Part shown: positions 24,118 through 32,202 of the stretch, in pieces
How the letters are laid out: every line of letters starts with the position of its first letter
How positions within the stretch are numbered: position 1 is the first letter of the stretch
Assembly: GCF_035917675.1 (NCBI RefSeq)
Contig: NZ_CP109104.1
Span: 1,116,001-1,180,000 of the forward strand
Reading direction: 5' to 3'
DNA length: 64,000 nt
Source: Streptomyces sp. NBC_01775
GTDB lineage: Bacteria > Actinomycetota > Actinomycetes > Streptomycetales > Streptomycetaceae
Translations under genes and position numbers: made by a program
Notes under the pieces: generated by a model
Databases searched by the model: none
Told to the model about the DNA's origin: nothing
What the model saw: only the letters and a program-made list of their open reading frames with translations

Positions 24118-24969
24118 TCACTCGGACGCGCTCCGCAGGGCGGCGTCCAGGAAACGCCGGATCAGCGTCCGCTGGGCGTCGGGCAGATGGACGAGACGCA
24201 CCGGGCTCGGGGGCGCGTTGGTGAGAGGGATGAAGCGCAGGGCCGGATGCTGCGTACGGCGCTCCGCGACCTCGGGGACGATGCCGATGCCCCGGCCCGC
24301 GGCCACCGTCTCCAGCCATTCGTCGTAGTTCGCCGTCTCGATGACCTGGGCCGGGCGCCGGCCGTCGGGCCACGACCCGGGGCCGGTGGTCCCACTGACG
24401 GTGTTGACGACCAGGGCCCAGTGCGGGACGTCGGCCCACTCCAGATGGGTGAAACGGGTCAGGTCGCTCTCGCGCGAGCAGACGGCGACCCGCGGCTCGT
24501 CGTACAGGCGCACCGTCCGCATCCCCGCGGGCACCTCGGCGTCCCCCCGGACGAGGGCGATGTCGACGGTGCGCTGCCGCAGGGCCTGGACCGGGTCGTC
24601 GGTGCGGCTCAGGCTGACCGAGGCGCCGGTGTCCTCCTCGAAGCGGCTGAACGTCCGCTGCGCCCAGGGGTCGGGCAGCAGCCAGCTGAAGCCGAACCGG
24701 AGGGCGCCGCGGTGCTGGACCACCTCCAGGGCGTCGTCCAGGGCGGCGAGGACCCGCTCGGCGTGGTCCAGGAACCGCGCGCCGGTCTCGGTCAGCTCGA
24801 CGTGCCGGGAGGACCGGTCCAGGAGCAGGACGCTCAGTCTGTTCTCCAGCTGCGCGATCGTGCGGCTGAGCGCCGGCTGCGTGATCAGGAGTTCCTCGGC
24901 GGCCCGTGAGAAGGAGCGGTGGCGGGCGACGGAGCTGAAGGCCCGCAGATGGCGCAGTTCGATGTCCAT
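24118..24969 (-). CDS. LysR-family transcriptional regulator
   Basis: A 283-residue LysR-type regulator. It opens MDIELRHLRAFSSVARHRSF, followed by the HTH SRAAEELLITQPALSRTIAQ (residues 20-40) and a co-inducer domain. It is divergent from the MFS gene at 25102, the classical LysR arrangement, and upstream of the reductase/CoA-transferase pair in the same direction, so either or both may be targets. Start 24969 puts the HTH at its usual distance; a GTG at 24987 is an alternative. In the 132-bp gap, GGCAGCC (25014) and GGCTGCC (25047) form an inverted pair that may be part of its binding site. Confidence 0.87.
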   Translation of the reverse strand: MDIELRHLRAFSSVARHRSFSRAAEELLITQPALSRTIAQLENRLSVLLLDRSSRHVELTETGARFLDHAERVLAALDDALEVVQHRGALRFGFSWLLPDPWAQRTFSRFEEDTGASVSLSRTDDPVQALRQRTVDIALVRGDAEVPAGMRTVRLYDEPRVAVCSRESDLTRFTHLEWADVPHWALVVNTVSGTTGPGSWPDGRRPAQVIETANYDEWLETVAAGRGIGIVPEVAERRTQHPALRFIPLTNAPPSPVRLVHLPDAQRTLIRRFLDAALRSASE

Positions 24970-25101
24970 GCCCGTAGCGGCCCTCACCGGCGTCCATGCG
25001 CGTCATGCATAGCGGCAGCCTAACGGGCATTTCTCAGGCGCGTACGGGCTGCCTAGCGTCGAAGGCGGCCACTGAACACCACCAGGAAGGTGACCACAGC
25101 C

Positions 25102-26328
25102 GTGCACGCGTCAGCCACGCCCCCGCCGCGTACGACATCTCCGAGGCCGATCACGCCCCCGCCGCGTACGACATCTCCGTGGCCGATCGTCGTCCACGGA
25201 GCGGCGGCGCTCGCCGCGAGCATGGGGGTCGGCAGGTTCGTCTACACCCCCATCCTGCCGCTGATGCGCGATCAGGCCGGGCTCTCCTCGGCGCTCGGGG
25301 CGAACCTGGCCACGGCCAACTTCATCGGCTACCTCCTCGGCGCCCTCATCGGGATCGCCGCCCCCGCCGTCGTACGGTCGGCGGCGGCGCTGCGCGGATC
25401 GCTCCTCGTGCTGGTCGGCACGCTGGCGCTGATGCCGGCCACGCACGACGGCGCCCTGTGGTTCGCACTGCGCCTCGTGGCGGGCGCGGCCAGCGCGCTG
25501 ACCTTCGTGATCGCCGTCAGCGCCATGCTCACCGGCCTACGGGCACACGCCCACCACCTGGTCGGCTGGGCCTTCGGCGGGGTCGGCGCCGGCATCGCCC
25601 TGTCCGGCCTGCTGGTCGTCGCCGTGCAGGCGGCGTACACCTGGCAGGCGGCCTGGCTGACGTGCGCCGCCCTCGCCGCGGTGCTCGCCGCCCTCGCCTG
25701 GCCGATGGCCCCGCACCGGCATGCGAGCGAACACTCCGAAACGGACCGGCCGACCGACCGGCCGCGCACCCACCGCTGGTTCATCGCCCTGCTGGCCAGC
25801 TACACCTTCGAGGGGATCGGCTACATCATCGCCGGCACCTTCCTCGTCGCGGCCATCCAGGAAGGCGTTCCGGGCCGGCTCGGCGGCGGGGCGTGGATCG
25901 TCGTCGGCCTCGCCGCCCTGCCCTCCTGCGCCGTATGGACCCGACTGGCCCGCCGCTGGTCCCGGCCCGCCCTCCTGTTGACCGCGCTGAGCATCCAGGC
26001 CGTCGGCATCGCGCTGCCGGCCGTCGTCGGCGGCGCGATGCCCGCACTCGTCTCCGCTGTGCTGTTCGGCGCCACCTTCATGGGCGTCAGCACGATCGCC
26101 CTGTCGATCGGCACCCACCTGCGCGTGCCGCGCGCCGTGGCCCTGCTGACGGCCGGGTACAGCGCGGGCCAGATCCTCGGCCCGCTGCTCGCCGCGCCGC
26201 TGCTGAACCATGGCTACAACCAGGCCCTGCTGCTGGGCAGCGTCATGGTCGCCCTGGCCGGGGCCGCGGCGGCGGCCGTCTGCGTCCGCTTCCCGCACCA
26301 CCTCGCCCCGGCGGCCCCGGCCGCCTGA
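25102..26328 (+). CDS. YbfB/YjiJ-type MFS transporter
   Basis: A 408-residue membrane protein with about 12 hydrophobic segments. The first one, ASMGVGRFVYTPILPLM, is the signature of the YbfB/YjiJ MFS family, followed by TANFIGYLLGALIG. Substrates of this family are largely unknown. The N-terminal 25 residues contain a duplicated 12-residue unit, TPPPRTTSPRPI then TPPPRTTSPWPI, encoded by an exact-length 36-bp repeat. The GTG at 25102 is preferred to that at 25090 because AGGAAGG is then at proper distance. The nitronate monooxygenase starts 22 nt after its stop, so the two are an operon under the divergent LysR. Confidence 0.82.
   Translation: MHASATPPPRTTSPRPITPPPRTTSPWPIVVHGAAALAASMGVGRFVYTPILPLMRDQAGLSSALGANLATANFIGYLLGALIGIAAPAVVRSAAALRGSLLVLVGTLALMPATHDGALWFALRLVAGAASALTFVIAVSAMLTGLRAHAHHLVGWAFGGVGAGIALSGLLVVAVQAAYTWQAAWLTCAALAAVLAALAWPMAPHRHASEHSETDRPTDRPRTHRWFIALLASYTFEGIGYIIAGTFLVAAIQEGVPGRLGGGAWIVVGLAALPSCAVWTRLARRWSRPALLLTALSIQAVGIALPAVVGGAMPALVSAVLFGATFMGVSTIALSIGTHLRVPRAVALLTAGYSAGQILGPLLAAPLLNHGYNQALLLGSVMVALAGAAAAAVCVRFPHHLAPAAPAA
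25117..25188. repeat. 36-bp tandem duplication at the start of the MFS gene
   Basis: Two 36-bp units (25117-25152 and 25153-25188) differ at a single position (GAGGCC against GTGGCC). They encode a repeated 12-residue Pro/Thr-rich cytoplasmic tail. The near identity indicates a recent duplication. Confidence 0.85.
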
Positions 26329-26350
26329 CCTCGCACCTCAAGGAGCGCTC

Positions 26351-27382
26351 ATGAGCACACTGCTGACCGGTCTCGGCATCGACCGTCCGATCCTCGCCGC
26401 GCCGATGGCCGGCGGACCGAGCACGCCCGCCCTGGTCGCCGCCGCAGCCCGCGCGGGCGGACTGGGCTTCCTGGCCGGAGGGTACAAAAGCGCGCAGGCG
26501 CTGGCCGGGCAGATCCACGCCGTCGAAGCCGAGGGAGCCTCGTTCGGCGTCAATCTCTTCGTACGCAACCCCGTGCCCATCTCTCCCGAGGAGTACGGCC
26601 GTTACGCGCGTGAGCTGGGGGAAGAGGCCGGCCGCTACGGGCTGACCCTGCCCGACGCCGCACCGCTGGACGACGACGACCACTGGTCGGAGAAGATCGA
26701 ACTGCTGAAGGCCCACCCCGTCCCCTGGGTGTCCTTCACCTTCGGCATCCCCGACGGCGACGTCATCACGAGCCTGCGCCGAGCCGGAACCACGGTCCTA
26801 CAGTGCGTCACCACGGCGGACGAGGCACGGCGGGCCGCCGATGCCGGGGCCGACGCGCTGATCGTGCAGGCGCCGGCCGCCGGGGGCCACTCGGCCACGC
26901 TCACCCCCGACCGGCCGCTCGCCCCCGCCGCCCTGCCCGACCTAATCGCCGCGGTACGCCGCGCCACCGCCCTGCCGACCGTCGCCACCGGCGGGATCGC
27001 GGCCCCCACCGACGTGGCCGACGTCCTACGGGCCGGGGCGGACGCCGCCATGGTCGGCACCGCGCTGCTGCGCACCGACGAGAGCGGGGCCTCCGCACCC
27101 CACAAGGCGGCGCTGGCGGACCCCGCCTTCGACTCCACCGTCCTCACCCGCGCCTTCACGGGACGGCCGGCCCGTGCCTTGCGCAACCACTTCACCGACC
27201 GGTACTCCGATCGCGCCCCGGCCGGCTACCCGGCGCTGCACCACCTCACCAGCGGGCTCCGCAAGGCCGCCACCGCGGCGGGCGACACGCGCCTGATCCA
27301 CCTGTGGGCCGGAACCGGCTACCGAGAGGCCAGGATCGAACCCGTATTCCGCACCGTCGAGCGGCTGACCAGCCGACTCTGA
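26351..27382 (+). CDS. Nitronate monooxygenase family protein
   Basis: A 343-residue FMN-binding TIM-barrel protein of the nitronate monooxygenase (2-nitropropane dioxygenase) family. Visible motifs are PILAAPMAGGPSTP near the start, GGLGFLAGGY, VQAPAAGGHSA with the active-site Gly-Gly-His, and the phosphate-binding VATGGIAAPTDVADVL. Such enzymes oxidise propionate-3-nitronate and related toxins, though many members have other roles. ATG 26351 has AGGAGCGCTC just before it. It follows the MFS gene by 22 nt and shares its transcript. The following hairpin at 27403 probably ends the operon. Confidence 0.85.
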   Translation: MSTLLTGLGIDRPILAAPMAGGPSTPALVAAAARAGGLGFLAGGYKSAQALAGQIHAVEAEGASFGVNLFVRNPVPISPEEYGRYARELGEEAGRYGLTLPDAAPLDDDDHWSEKIELLKAHPVPWVSFTFGIPDGDVITSLRRAGTTVLQCVTTADEARRAADAGADALIVQAPAAGGHSATLTPDRPLAPAALPDLIAAVRRATALPTVATGGIAAPTDVADVLRAGADAAMVGTALLRTDESGASAPHKAALADPAFDSTVLTRAFTGRPARALRNHFTDRYSDRAPAGYPALHHLTSGLRKAATAAGDTRLIHLWAGTGYREARIEPVFRTVERLTSRL

Positions 27383-27402
27383 CAAGCACGGTCCATACGG
27401 CC

Positions 27403-27429
27403 CACCCGGCGTGTCCGCCCCGCCGGGTG
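27403..27429 (+). terminator. Terminator-like hairpin after the nitronate monooxygenase gene
   Basis: CACCCGGCG at 27403-27411 pairs exactly with CGCCGGGTG at 27421-27429 over a 9-nt loop, 20 nt after the stop codon. No U tract. Confidence 0.6.
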
Positions 27430-27476
27430 CGTCCTACGGGCCTGCTCCACCACCGTTCTCCTTCGAAGGGCTCCCC

Positions 27477-27764
27477 GTGCTGATCCGACGAAACGTCCAC
27501 GTCCGCGGCCTCGTACAGGGCGTGTACTACCGCGACACCTGCCGCCGGCTGGCCCGCGAGGCGGGCGTGAACGGATGGGTCCGCAACCTTGACAACGGCG
27601 ACGTGGAAGCCGTCTTCGAGGGCTCACCGGACGGCGTACAGCGCCTGGTGAGCTGGGCCGCCGAGGGGCCGGGCGCCGCCGAGGTGACCGAGTGCGCCGT
27701 GGCCGCCGAGGACCCCGAAGGCGATCGCGATTTCCGCGTCCTGGACGACGCTCCGGCCGCGTAG
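27477..27764 (+). CDS. acyP: Acylphosphatase
   Basis: A 95-residue acylphosphatase, which hydrolyses acyl phosphates such as acetyl or carbamoyl phosphate. The active-site loop RGLVQGVYYRDTCRR carries the phosphate-binding arginine, and NGWVRNLDNGDVEAVFEG contains the catalytic asparagine; both are family-diagnostic. Length is typical (90-100). The GTG at 27477 is preceded by GAAGGGCTCCCC. It stands alone after a hairpin, so probably has its own promoter. Confidence 0.9.
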   Translation: MLIRRNVHVRGLVQGVYYRDTCRRLAREAGVNGWVRNLDNGDVEAVFEGSPDGVQRLVSWAAEGPGAAEVTECAVAAEDPEGDRDFRVLDDAPAA

Positions 27765-27797
27765 CGCGCATTGCTCGCTCGGCGCGAACCGGCACCG

Positions 27798-27935
27798 TCA
27801 GGACGTGTAGCGCCGTTCCAGCTCCTCGTACTCGGCGCGGCGGACCGGCCCACTGGTCAGCTCATCGCGCGGCAGCAGCGGCGGGGCTTCGTCGAGCCGA
27901 ACGGCCCGCCGGACAACCGGCGGACCGTCACGGGA
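27798..27935 (-). pseudogene. Possible C-terminal gene remnant
   Basis: The minus-strand frame ending at 27798 reads PPVVRRAVRLDEAPPLL then PRDELTSGPVRRAEYEELER, with good Streptomyces codon use. It has no suitable start before codon use fails at about 27935, and upstream the frame is a shadow of another gene. It may be the tail of a deleted gene. The family was not recognised, and a chance frame cannot be excluded. Confidence 0.3.
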
Positions 27936-27943
27936 GATCGAGG

Positions 27944-28129
27944 CTAGGAAGCGATCTTCCAGTTGCCGACCTCGCGGTGGGCGGAGTCGTGGACGGCGGA
28001 GCCGTCGCCGGGCTTCAGGTCGTAGTGGTGGAGGTTGCCGCCCCAGTAGCGCAGGATGCGGCCGAGTTCGGTGACGGTCCGGTCTTTGTCCTGCGGGGTC
28101 TCGATGTCGACTTCGAGTACGAACTTCAC
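27944..28129 (-). CDS. Small hypothetical protein
   Basis: A 61-residue protein starting at GTG 28129: MKFVLEVDIETPQDKDRTVT, then LGRILRYWGGNLHHYDLKPG and GSAVHDSAHREVGNWKIAS. The opening beta-strand plus helix with ELGRILRYW resembles small uncharacterised actinobacterial proteins, often found in prophage-like or plasmid-like contexts, but I cannot name a family. GGAG lies 9 nt upstream. The frame continues to 28171, which would add 14 less typical residues. Confidence 0.6.
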   Translation of the reverse strand: MKFVLEVDIETPQDKDRTVTELGRILRYWGGNLHHYDLKPGDGSAVHDSAHREVGNWKIAS

Positions 28130-28440
28130 TTCGGTCGCCTCCGGCGTGCGCGGGAAAGGGGATCGGTACACGGGAAAGGAGCGGCTGGTGGCGCTCCCCC
28201 CGACCAGTACCTTCTATCGTTTCATTGAACTTGCTGTGGAGACTTCGACGCCGACTTTGCGAGCACGGCGGGCAGTTGTGCGGTGAAAGCCTCAAACAGC
28301 TCTGCCGTCAACCGCGAGGCTCGACCGGGGTGGGGCAGGGCGGGGGCGGAGTGGGGGTGTGTCCGGAAGGCGGGCTGGATAGGGTGCCGTGAAGGCAGGT
28401 TTGGCCTTGTTGACGACCGAAGAAGACCGGGGGAGCACAC
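28130..28440. other. Divergent intergenic region, about 310 bp
   Basis: This gap lies between the small minus-strand gene and the AIM24 gene. It contains A/T-rich patches near 28205-28250 (probable leftward promoter) and a G-rich stretch near 28325-28370. No ORF with a ribosome site was found on either strand. The AIM24 gene has GGGGGAG about 6 nt before its start. Confidence 0.4.
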
Positions 28441-29115
28441 ATGCAGAGTGAACTTTTCGCCTCGAAGAACATGGCTCAGCCCAGCACCGCGCCGGGGATG
28501 GTGCTGCAGAACGACAAGTGCGTGAAGTACGCGGTGAACGGAGAGTGTTACGCGCGGCAGGGCGCGATGGTCGCCTTCCGCGGCGACCTGCGGTTCGAGA
28601 AGAAGGGCCAGGGGGTCGGCAACTTCCTCAAGCGGCAGGTGACCGGCGAGGGGCTCTCCCTCATGACGGTCAGCGGCCAGGGCGAGGCGTGGTTCGCGCA
28701 CGAGGCGGCCAACTGCTTCATCGTGGACATCGCCCCTGGAGACTCCCTGACCATCAACGGCCGCAACGTCCTGTGCTTCGACGCGGGCCTCCACTACGAC
28801 ATCGGCGTCGTCAAGGGCGCGGGAATGAGCGGCGGCGGGCTGTTCAACAGCGTCTTCACCGGCCAGGGCCGGCTCGCGGTGATCTGCGAGGGCACGCCCA
28901 TCGTCATCCCCGTCTCGGCGCAGGCCCCGGTGTTCGTGGACACGGACGCGGTGGTGGGCTGGAGCGCGCAGTTGCAGACCTCGCTGCACCGCTCCCAGAG
29001 CATCGGCTCGATGATCCGGGGCGGCTCCGGCGAGGCCGTGCAGCTGCGGCTGGACGGGGAGGGCTTCGTGATCATCCGCCCGAGCGAGGCCCAGCCGACG
29101 CCCGTCAGCAACTAG
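28441..29115 (+). CDS. AIM24 family protein
   Basis: A 224-residue protein with the AIM24/DUF124-type beta-rich fold: VKYAVNGECYARQGAMVAFRG, then EGLSLMTVSGQGEAWFAH, ADIAPGDSLTINGRNVL-type text (here VDIAPGDSLTINGRNVLCF) and HYDIGVVKGAG. Bacterial AIM24 proteins are uncharacterised, although streptomycetes usually carry several side by side; only one is here. ATG 28441 has GGGGGAG upstream. The stop codon TAG lies inside the left terminal repeat of the mobile element at 29113, so the C-terminus may be set by that insertion. Confidence 0.8.
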   Translation: MQSELFASKNMAQPSTAPGMVLQNDKCVKYAVNGECYARQGAMVAFRGDLRFEKKGQGVGNFLKRQVTGEGLSLMTVSGQGEAWFAHEAANCFIVDIAPGDSLTINGRNVLCFDAGLHYDIGVVKGAGMSGGGLFNSVFTGQGRLAVICEGTPIVIPVSAQAPVFVDTDAVVGWSAQLQTSLHRSQSIGSMIRGGSGEAVQLRLDGEGFVIIRPSEAQPTPVSN

Positions 29116-29345
29116 TGCCGTGACCGGCAATGTTTGCCCGGAAGGAGCGTCGTCCGGTGCGTGCGATCGCAAGGCGGCCGGAAGTCCTTGATTGGGGTCT
29201 CCCCTGCTCGAACGAAGTTGAGAGCTTGGGGAAGGAGCTACCAGGGCTTTTGGCCAACGCGGCTGGGGGCACCCCCTGCTCGGAGAGCTTGGGGGAGTGC
29301 GTGCCGGGCGGCGCGACGGGGCAAAGCTTGCCGGGAGGGGCACTA
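29113..29345. mobile_element. MITE-like element, long copy (233 bp)
   Basis: The element has imperfect 27-bp terminal inverted repeats: left TAGTGCCGTGACCGGCAA... (29113-29139), right ending ...GGAGGGGCACTA (29319-29345), matching at 22 of 27 positions. Both ends abut CTAG. A shorter copy is at 61976-62061; the right 45-49 bp are identical between copies. It has no transposase. The extra interior here includes two hairpin motifs with arms CCCCTGCTC / GAGCTTGGGG at 29201-29231 and CCCCCTGCTC / GCTTGGGGG at 29272-29295. The CTAG flanks resemble the YTAR target duplication of IS5-family elements, so a non-autonomous IS5-type derivative is likely. Confidence 0.7.
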
Positions 29346-29505
29346 GCGAACAGACAGCGACCGGCAGGCAGGGGGCGGGCCCGGGGAGCCCGCCTCCTCA
29401 TGGTGTCGTCACTCCCAACCCGGCCTGCCGCGCCAGGCCCCACACCCGGTACGGCTTCGGCGGGGTGCGGGGGGCGGCGGGGGCGGTGTCGCGGGGCCCG
29501 GTACG

Positions 29506-30672
29506 TCAGACCGTGGCCAGACCTCCGGTGCGGGACAGTTCGCGGCGCAGGCGCATGAAGGGGCGGGGGCGGTTGGCGGCGAGAACGGCGGTGGTGACGC
29601 CGTCGCGCTCGTAGACGGCGAGGAAGCTGCGGTCCTCGGGCGCGCCCTCGACCAGCCGTACGGTGTCGTCCGGCTCCCGGTGTCCGGCGAGCTGAAGGCG
29701 GATGCCGTACTGGTCGGACCAGAAGTACGGCAGGGCCGTGTAGGTCTCCACGGTGGACCCGGCCAGCAGGTTTCTCGCGGCGACGGCGGGCTGTTCCATG
29801 GCGCTGGTCCAGTGCTCGGCGCGGCGTCCCGCGCTGCGGGCGACGTCGCCGACGGCCACGACGCCGGGCACCGAGGTCATACCGCCCGCGTCGCAGACCA
29901 CGCCGTCGTCCAGCGGGATGCCGGAGCCTTCCAGCCAGCCGGTGGCGGGGCGTACGCCGATTCCCACGACGACCACGTCGGCGGGCAGATGTCTGCCGTC
30001 GGCGAGTTCGACCCAGGCGACCCTGCCCTGTCCGTCGCCGTGCAGCCCGCGCACCCCGGTGCCGGTGAGCAGGGTGACGCCGTGGTCGGTGTGCAGGTCG
30101 GCGCAGAACGCGGCCATCCGGTCGCCGAGTTGGGGCAGCAGCGGTTGTTCGGCGGCCTCGACGACGGTGACGTGGTGACCGAGCGTGGCGCAGGAAGAGG
30201 CCACTTCGGCGCCGATGAAGCCGGCGCCGATGACCACGACCCGCACCTGTCCCCGGCTCAGCTCCTCGCGGAGCGCGGCGGCGTCGTCGAGGGTGCGCAG
30301 GGTGTGCACCCCGTCGAGCGGCTCGCCCGGCAGCGTGCGGGGCACCGCGCCGGTGGCCAGGACCACGCCGTCCGCGGACAGCCTGCGGCCGTCCGAGAGC
30401 AGCACGGTGCGCTCGGGTGGGTCGAGCCCCTCGGCCCGGGTGCCCAGCAGCCAGTCGGCGTCCAGCTCGCCGATCTCCTCCGCGTCGGCGAGCGCGAGCC
30501 GTTCGGCGGTGAGGGCGCCGGTGAGGAATTCCTTGGACAGGGGCGGGCGGTCGTAGGGGCGATGGTGCTCCTCCCCTACGATCACCAGCCTGCCGTCGTA
30601 TCCCTGCGAGCGCAGCGACATGGCGGCGTACAGTCCGGCGAGGGAGGCGCCGATCACGGTGATGGTCCTCAT
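29506..30672 (-). CDS. FAD-dependent ferredoxin reductase
   Basis: A 388-residue flavoprotein of the ferredoxin/rubredoxin-reductase type. The FAD motif is TVIGASLAGLYAAMSLRSQG at the N-terminus, PYDRPPLSKEFL follows, the NAD motif is VVVIGAGFIGAEVASSCATL, and the second FAD motif is GVVAVGDVARS. The C-terminal reductase clamp includes FWSDQYGIRLQLAG. It overlaps the Rieske ferredoxin gene by 4 nt (ATGA) and is translated after it, so the two form an NAD(P)H-to-ferredoxin electron chain. The obvious consumer is the Rieske oxygenase at 37291 in the same locus. Confidence 0.87.
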   Translation of the reverse strand: MRTITVIGASLAGLYAAMSLRSQGYDGRLVIVGEEHHRPYDRPPLSKEFLTGALTAERLALADAEEIGELDADWLLGTRAEGLDPPERTVLLSDGRRLSADGVVLATGAVPRTLPGEPLDGVHTLRTLDDAAALREELSRGQVRVVVIGAGFIGAEVASSCATLGHHVTVVEAAEQPLLPQLGDRMAAFCADLHTDHGVTLLTGTGVRGLHGDGQGRVAWVELADGRHLPADVVVVGIGVRPATGWLEGSGIPLDDGVVCDAGGMTSVPGVVAVGDVARSAGRRAEHWTSAMEQPAVAARNLLAGSTVETYTALPYFWSDQYGIRLQLAGHREPDDTVRLVEGAPEDRSFLAVYERDGVTTAVLAANRPRPFMRLRRELSRTGGLATV

Positions 30673-31016
30673 GCGGCTGTCCCCTGTCCGGCCTCGGCGG
30701 CCTGTGCGGTTTCTTCGGAGGCGACGTGTACCCACACGGTGCCGTCGAGCACGCTCACCGGGTGGGTACGAAGTGCGCGGCGGGCCGGGAGGCAGGTGGG
30801 GCTGCCGTTGCGCAGGTCGAATGAAGCCGCGTGCAGCGGGCATTCGATCAAACAGCCTTCGAGCCAGCCCTCGGAGAGCGAAGCGTCCTGGTGGGTGCAG
30901 GTGTCATCGACGGCGTACAGCTCACCGTCGGCGTTGAAGATTGCGATGGGAGGGTCGAGGTCGAGACGGACGGACTCACCAGCGGGCAGGTCCTCAAGGC
31001 GGCAGACGGGTATCAC
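30669..31016 (-). CDS. Rieske [2Fe-2S] ferredoxin
   Basis: A 115-residue Rieske-type ferredoxin. The cluster ligands are visible as C-T-H in DDTCTHQDASLSEG and C-P-L-H in ECPLHAASFDLRNG, with proper spacing. These ferredoxins feed electrons to ring-hydroxylating or N-demethylating oxygenases. The GTG at 31016 is preceded by GAGGTGA at 6 nt. It is the first gene of the leftward unit with the FAD reductase and is divergent from the IclR regulator across 254 bp. Confidence 0.88.
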   Translation of the reverse strand: MIPVCRLEDLPAGESVRLDLDPPIAIFNADGELYAVDDTCTHQDASLSEGWLEGCLIECPLHAASFDLRNGSPTCLPARRALRTHPVSVLDGTVWVHVASEETAQAAEAGQGTAA

Positions 31017-31270
31017 TGTGAATCACCTCGCGAGCGGGTTCTGCTGGAACCCCGGCCCGTCGTGGCCGGAGTATGCCGGGAAGCACTTCGCTACCATCCG
31101 AGTTCCGTATCGCGCACGATGGAGCGTGATGCGCAACAGAATCCAAGCGGGGAGGCTTCACGTCAAGCACTCGCCGATGACCTCCATCGATACTCCGGGG
31201 AGGGCGACGCACAGCCGCGCACCACGAACCGGGAACCACGACCAGGCCAGCAGGCGGTGACGTTGAGCAG

Positions 31271-32074
31271 ATGAGCGAAAAGACGGAGGACACGGGATCG
31301 GTAAAGCAGCCGAGAGCCGCGGCCGGATCGGTCCAATCGGTGGACAGGGCCGTCAGCGTGCTGGAGATTCTCGCCCGGCACGGCGAGGCCGGAGTGACCG
31401 ACATCGCCGAGGAGTTGGGCGTCCACAAGTCGACGGCGTTCCGCCTGCTGGGCGTGCTGGAGTCCAGGGGGCTGGTCTCCCAGGAGCAGGACCGCGGGAA
31501 GTACTACCTGGGTCCCGGCGTGCTGCGGCTGGCGGGCGCCGCGGCCTCGCGGCTGGACATCTCACAGGAGGGCGCGCCCGTCTGCCGTGAGCTGGCCGAG
31601 GACGTGGGCGAGACGGCGAACATCGCCATCCTCGACGACGACGCGGCCGTCAACATCATGCAGGCGCGCGGCGCCTCGTCGGTGACGGCGCAGAACTGGC
31701 TGGGCCGGCGTACCCCGCTGCACGCCACCTCCAGCGGCAAGACGCTGCTGGCGCACCAGCCCAAGTCGTTGCAGGAGAGCGTGCTGTCGCGCAAGCTGCC
31801 GCGGCTGACCGACCACACCGTCACCTCACCCGCCGAGCTGCGCGAGGAGCTGAAGGGCGTGGCCAGGACCGGGTTCGCGGTGGCCAGGGACGAGCTGGAG
31901 ATCGGGCTGCACGCGGTCGCGGCTCCGGTGCGCGCCCACGACGGCAAGGTGATCGGGGCGATCAGCGTCTCGGGGCCGTCCTACCGGCTGGAGGAGGAGC
32001 GCCTCCAGGAGGTCGCCAAGCGCACGATGGCGGCTGCGCAGGACCTCTCGCGCCGCATGGGCTACGCCTATTGA
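31271..32074 (+). CDS. IclR-family transcriptional regulator
   Basis: A 267-residue IclR-type protein. The N-terminal winged HTH is QSVDRAVSVLEILARHGEAG, then VTDIAEELGVHKSTAFRLLG (residues 42-60); the effector domain ends with VIGAISVSGPSYRLEEERLQ. It lies between the divergent ferredoxin/reductase pair and the catabolic genes starting at 32286 and is the natural regulator of both. ATG 31271 has only a weak site (TTGAGCAG). The likely effector is betaine or a breakdown product, by inference from the neighbours. Confidence 0.88.
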   Translation: MSEKTEDTGSVKQPRAAAGSVQSVDRAVSVLEILARHGEAGVTDIAEELGVHKSTAFRLLGVLESRGLVSQEQDRGKYYLGPGVLRLAGAAASRLDISQEGAPVCRELAEDVGETANIAILDDDAAVNIMQARGASSVTAQNWLGRRTPLHATSSGKTLLAHQPKSLQESVLSRKLPRLTDHTVTSPAELREELKGVARTGFAVARDELEIGLHAVAAPVRAHDGKVIGAISVSGPSYRLEEERLQEVAKRTMAAAQDLSRRMGYAY

Positions 32075-32093
32075 CACCTGCGGCATCACTTCC

Positions 32094-32181
32094 TGACGGG
32101 GCGTCAATCGTGCTCCGACCACCGACAAGTGCGGGTCCGGCCACGGCCGGACCCGCACTTCGCATTTCTGACGCCCCGTCA
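32094..32181. terminator. Nested palindrome/terminator after the iclR-type gene
   Basis: A perfect 16-bp stem with a 2-nt loop occupies 32127-32160 (left arm AAGTGCGGGTCCGGCC). It is framed by TGACGGGGCGTCA at 32094-32106 and its exact complement TGACGCCCCGTCA at 32169-32181. The inner stem is a strong terminator for the regulator gene. The outer pair, each itself almost palindromic, may be regulator-binding sites. Confidence 0.7.
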
Positions 32182-32202
32182 TGAATCGCTGATCCACAAC
32201 TC

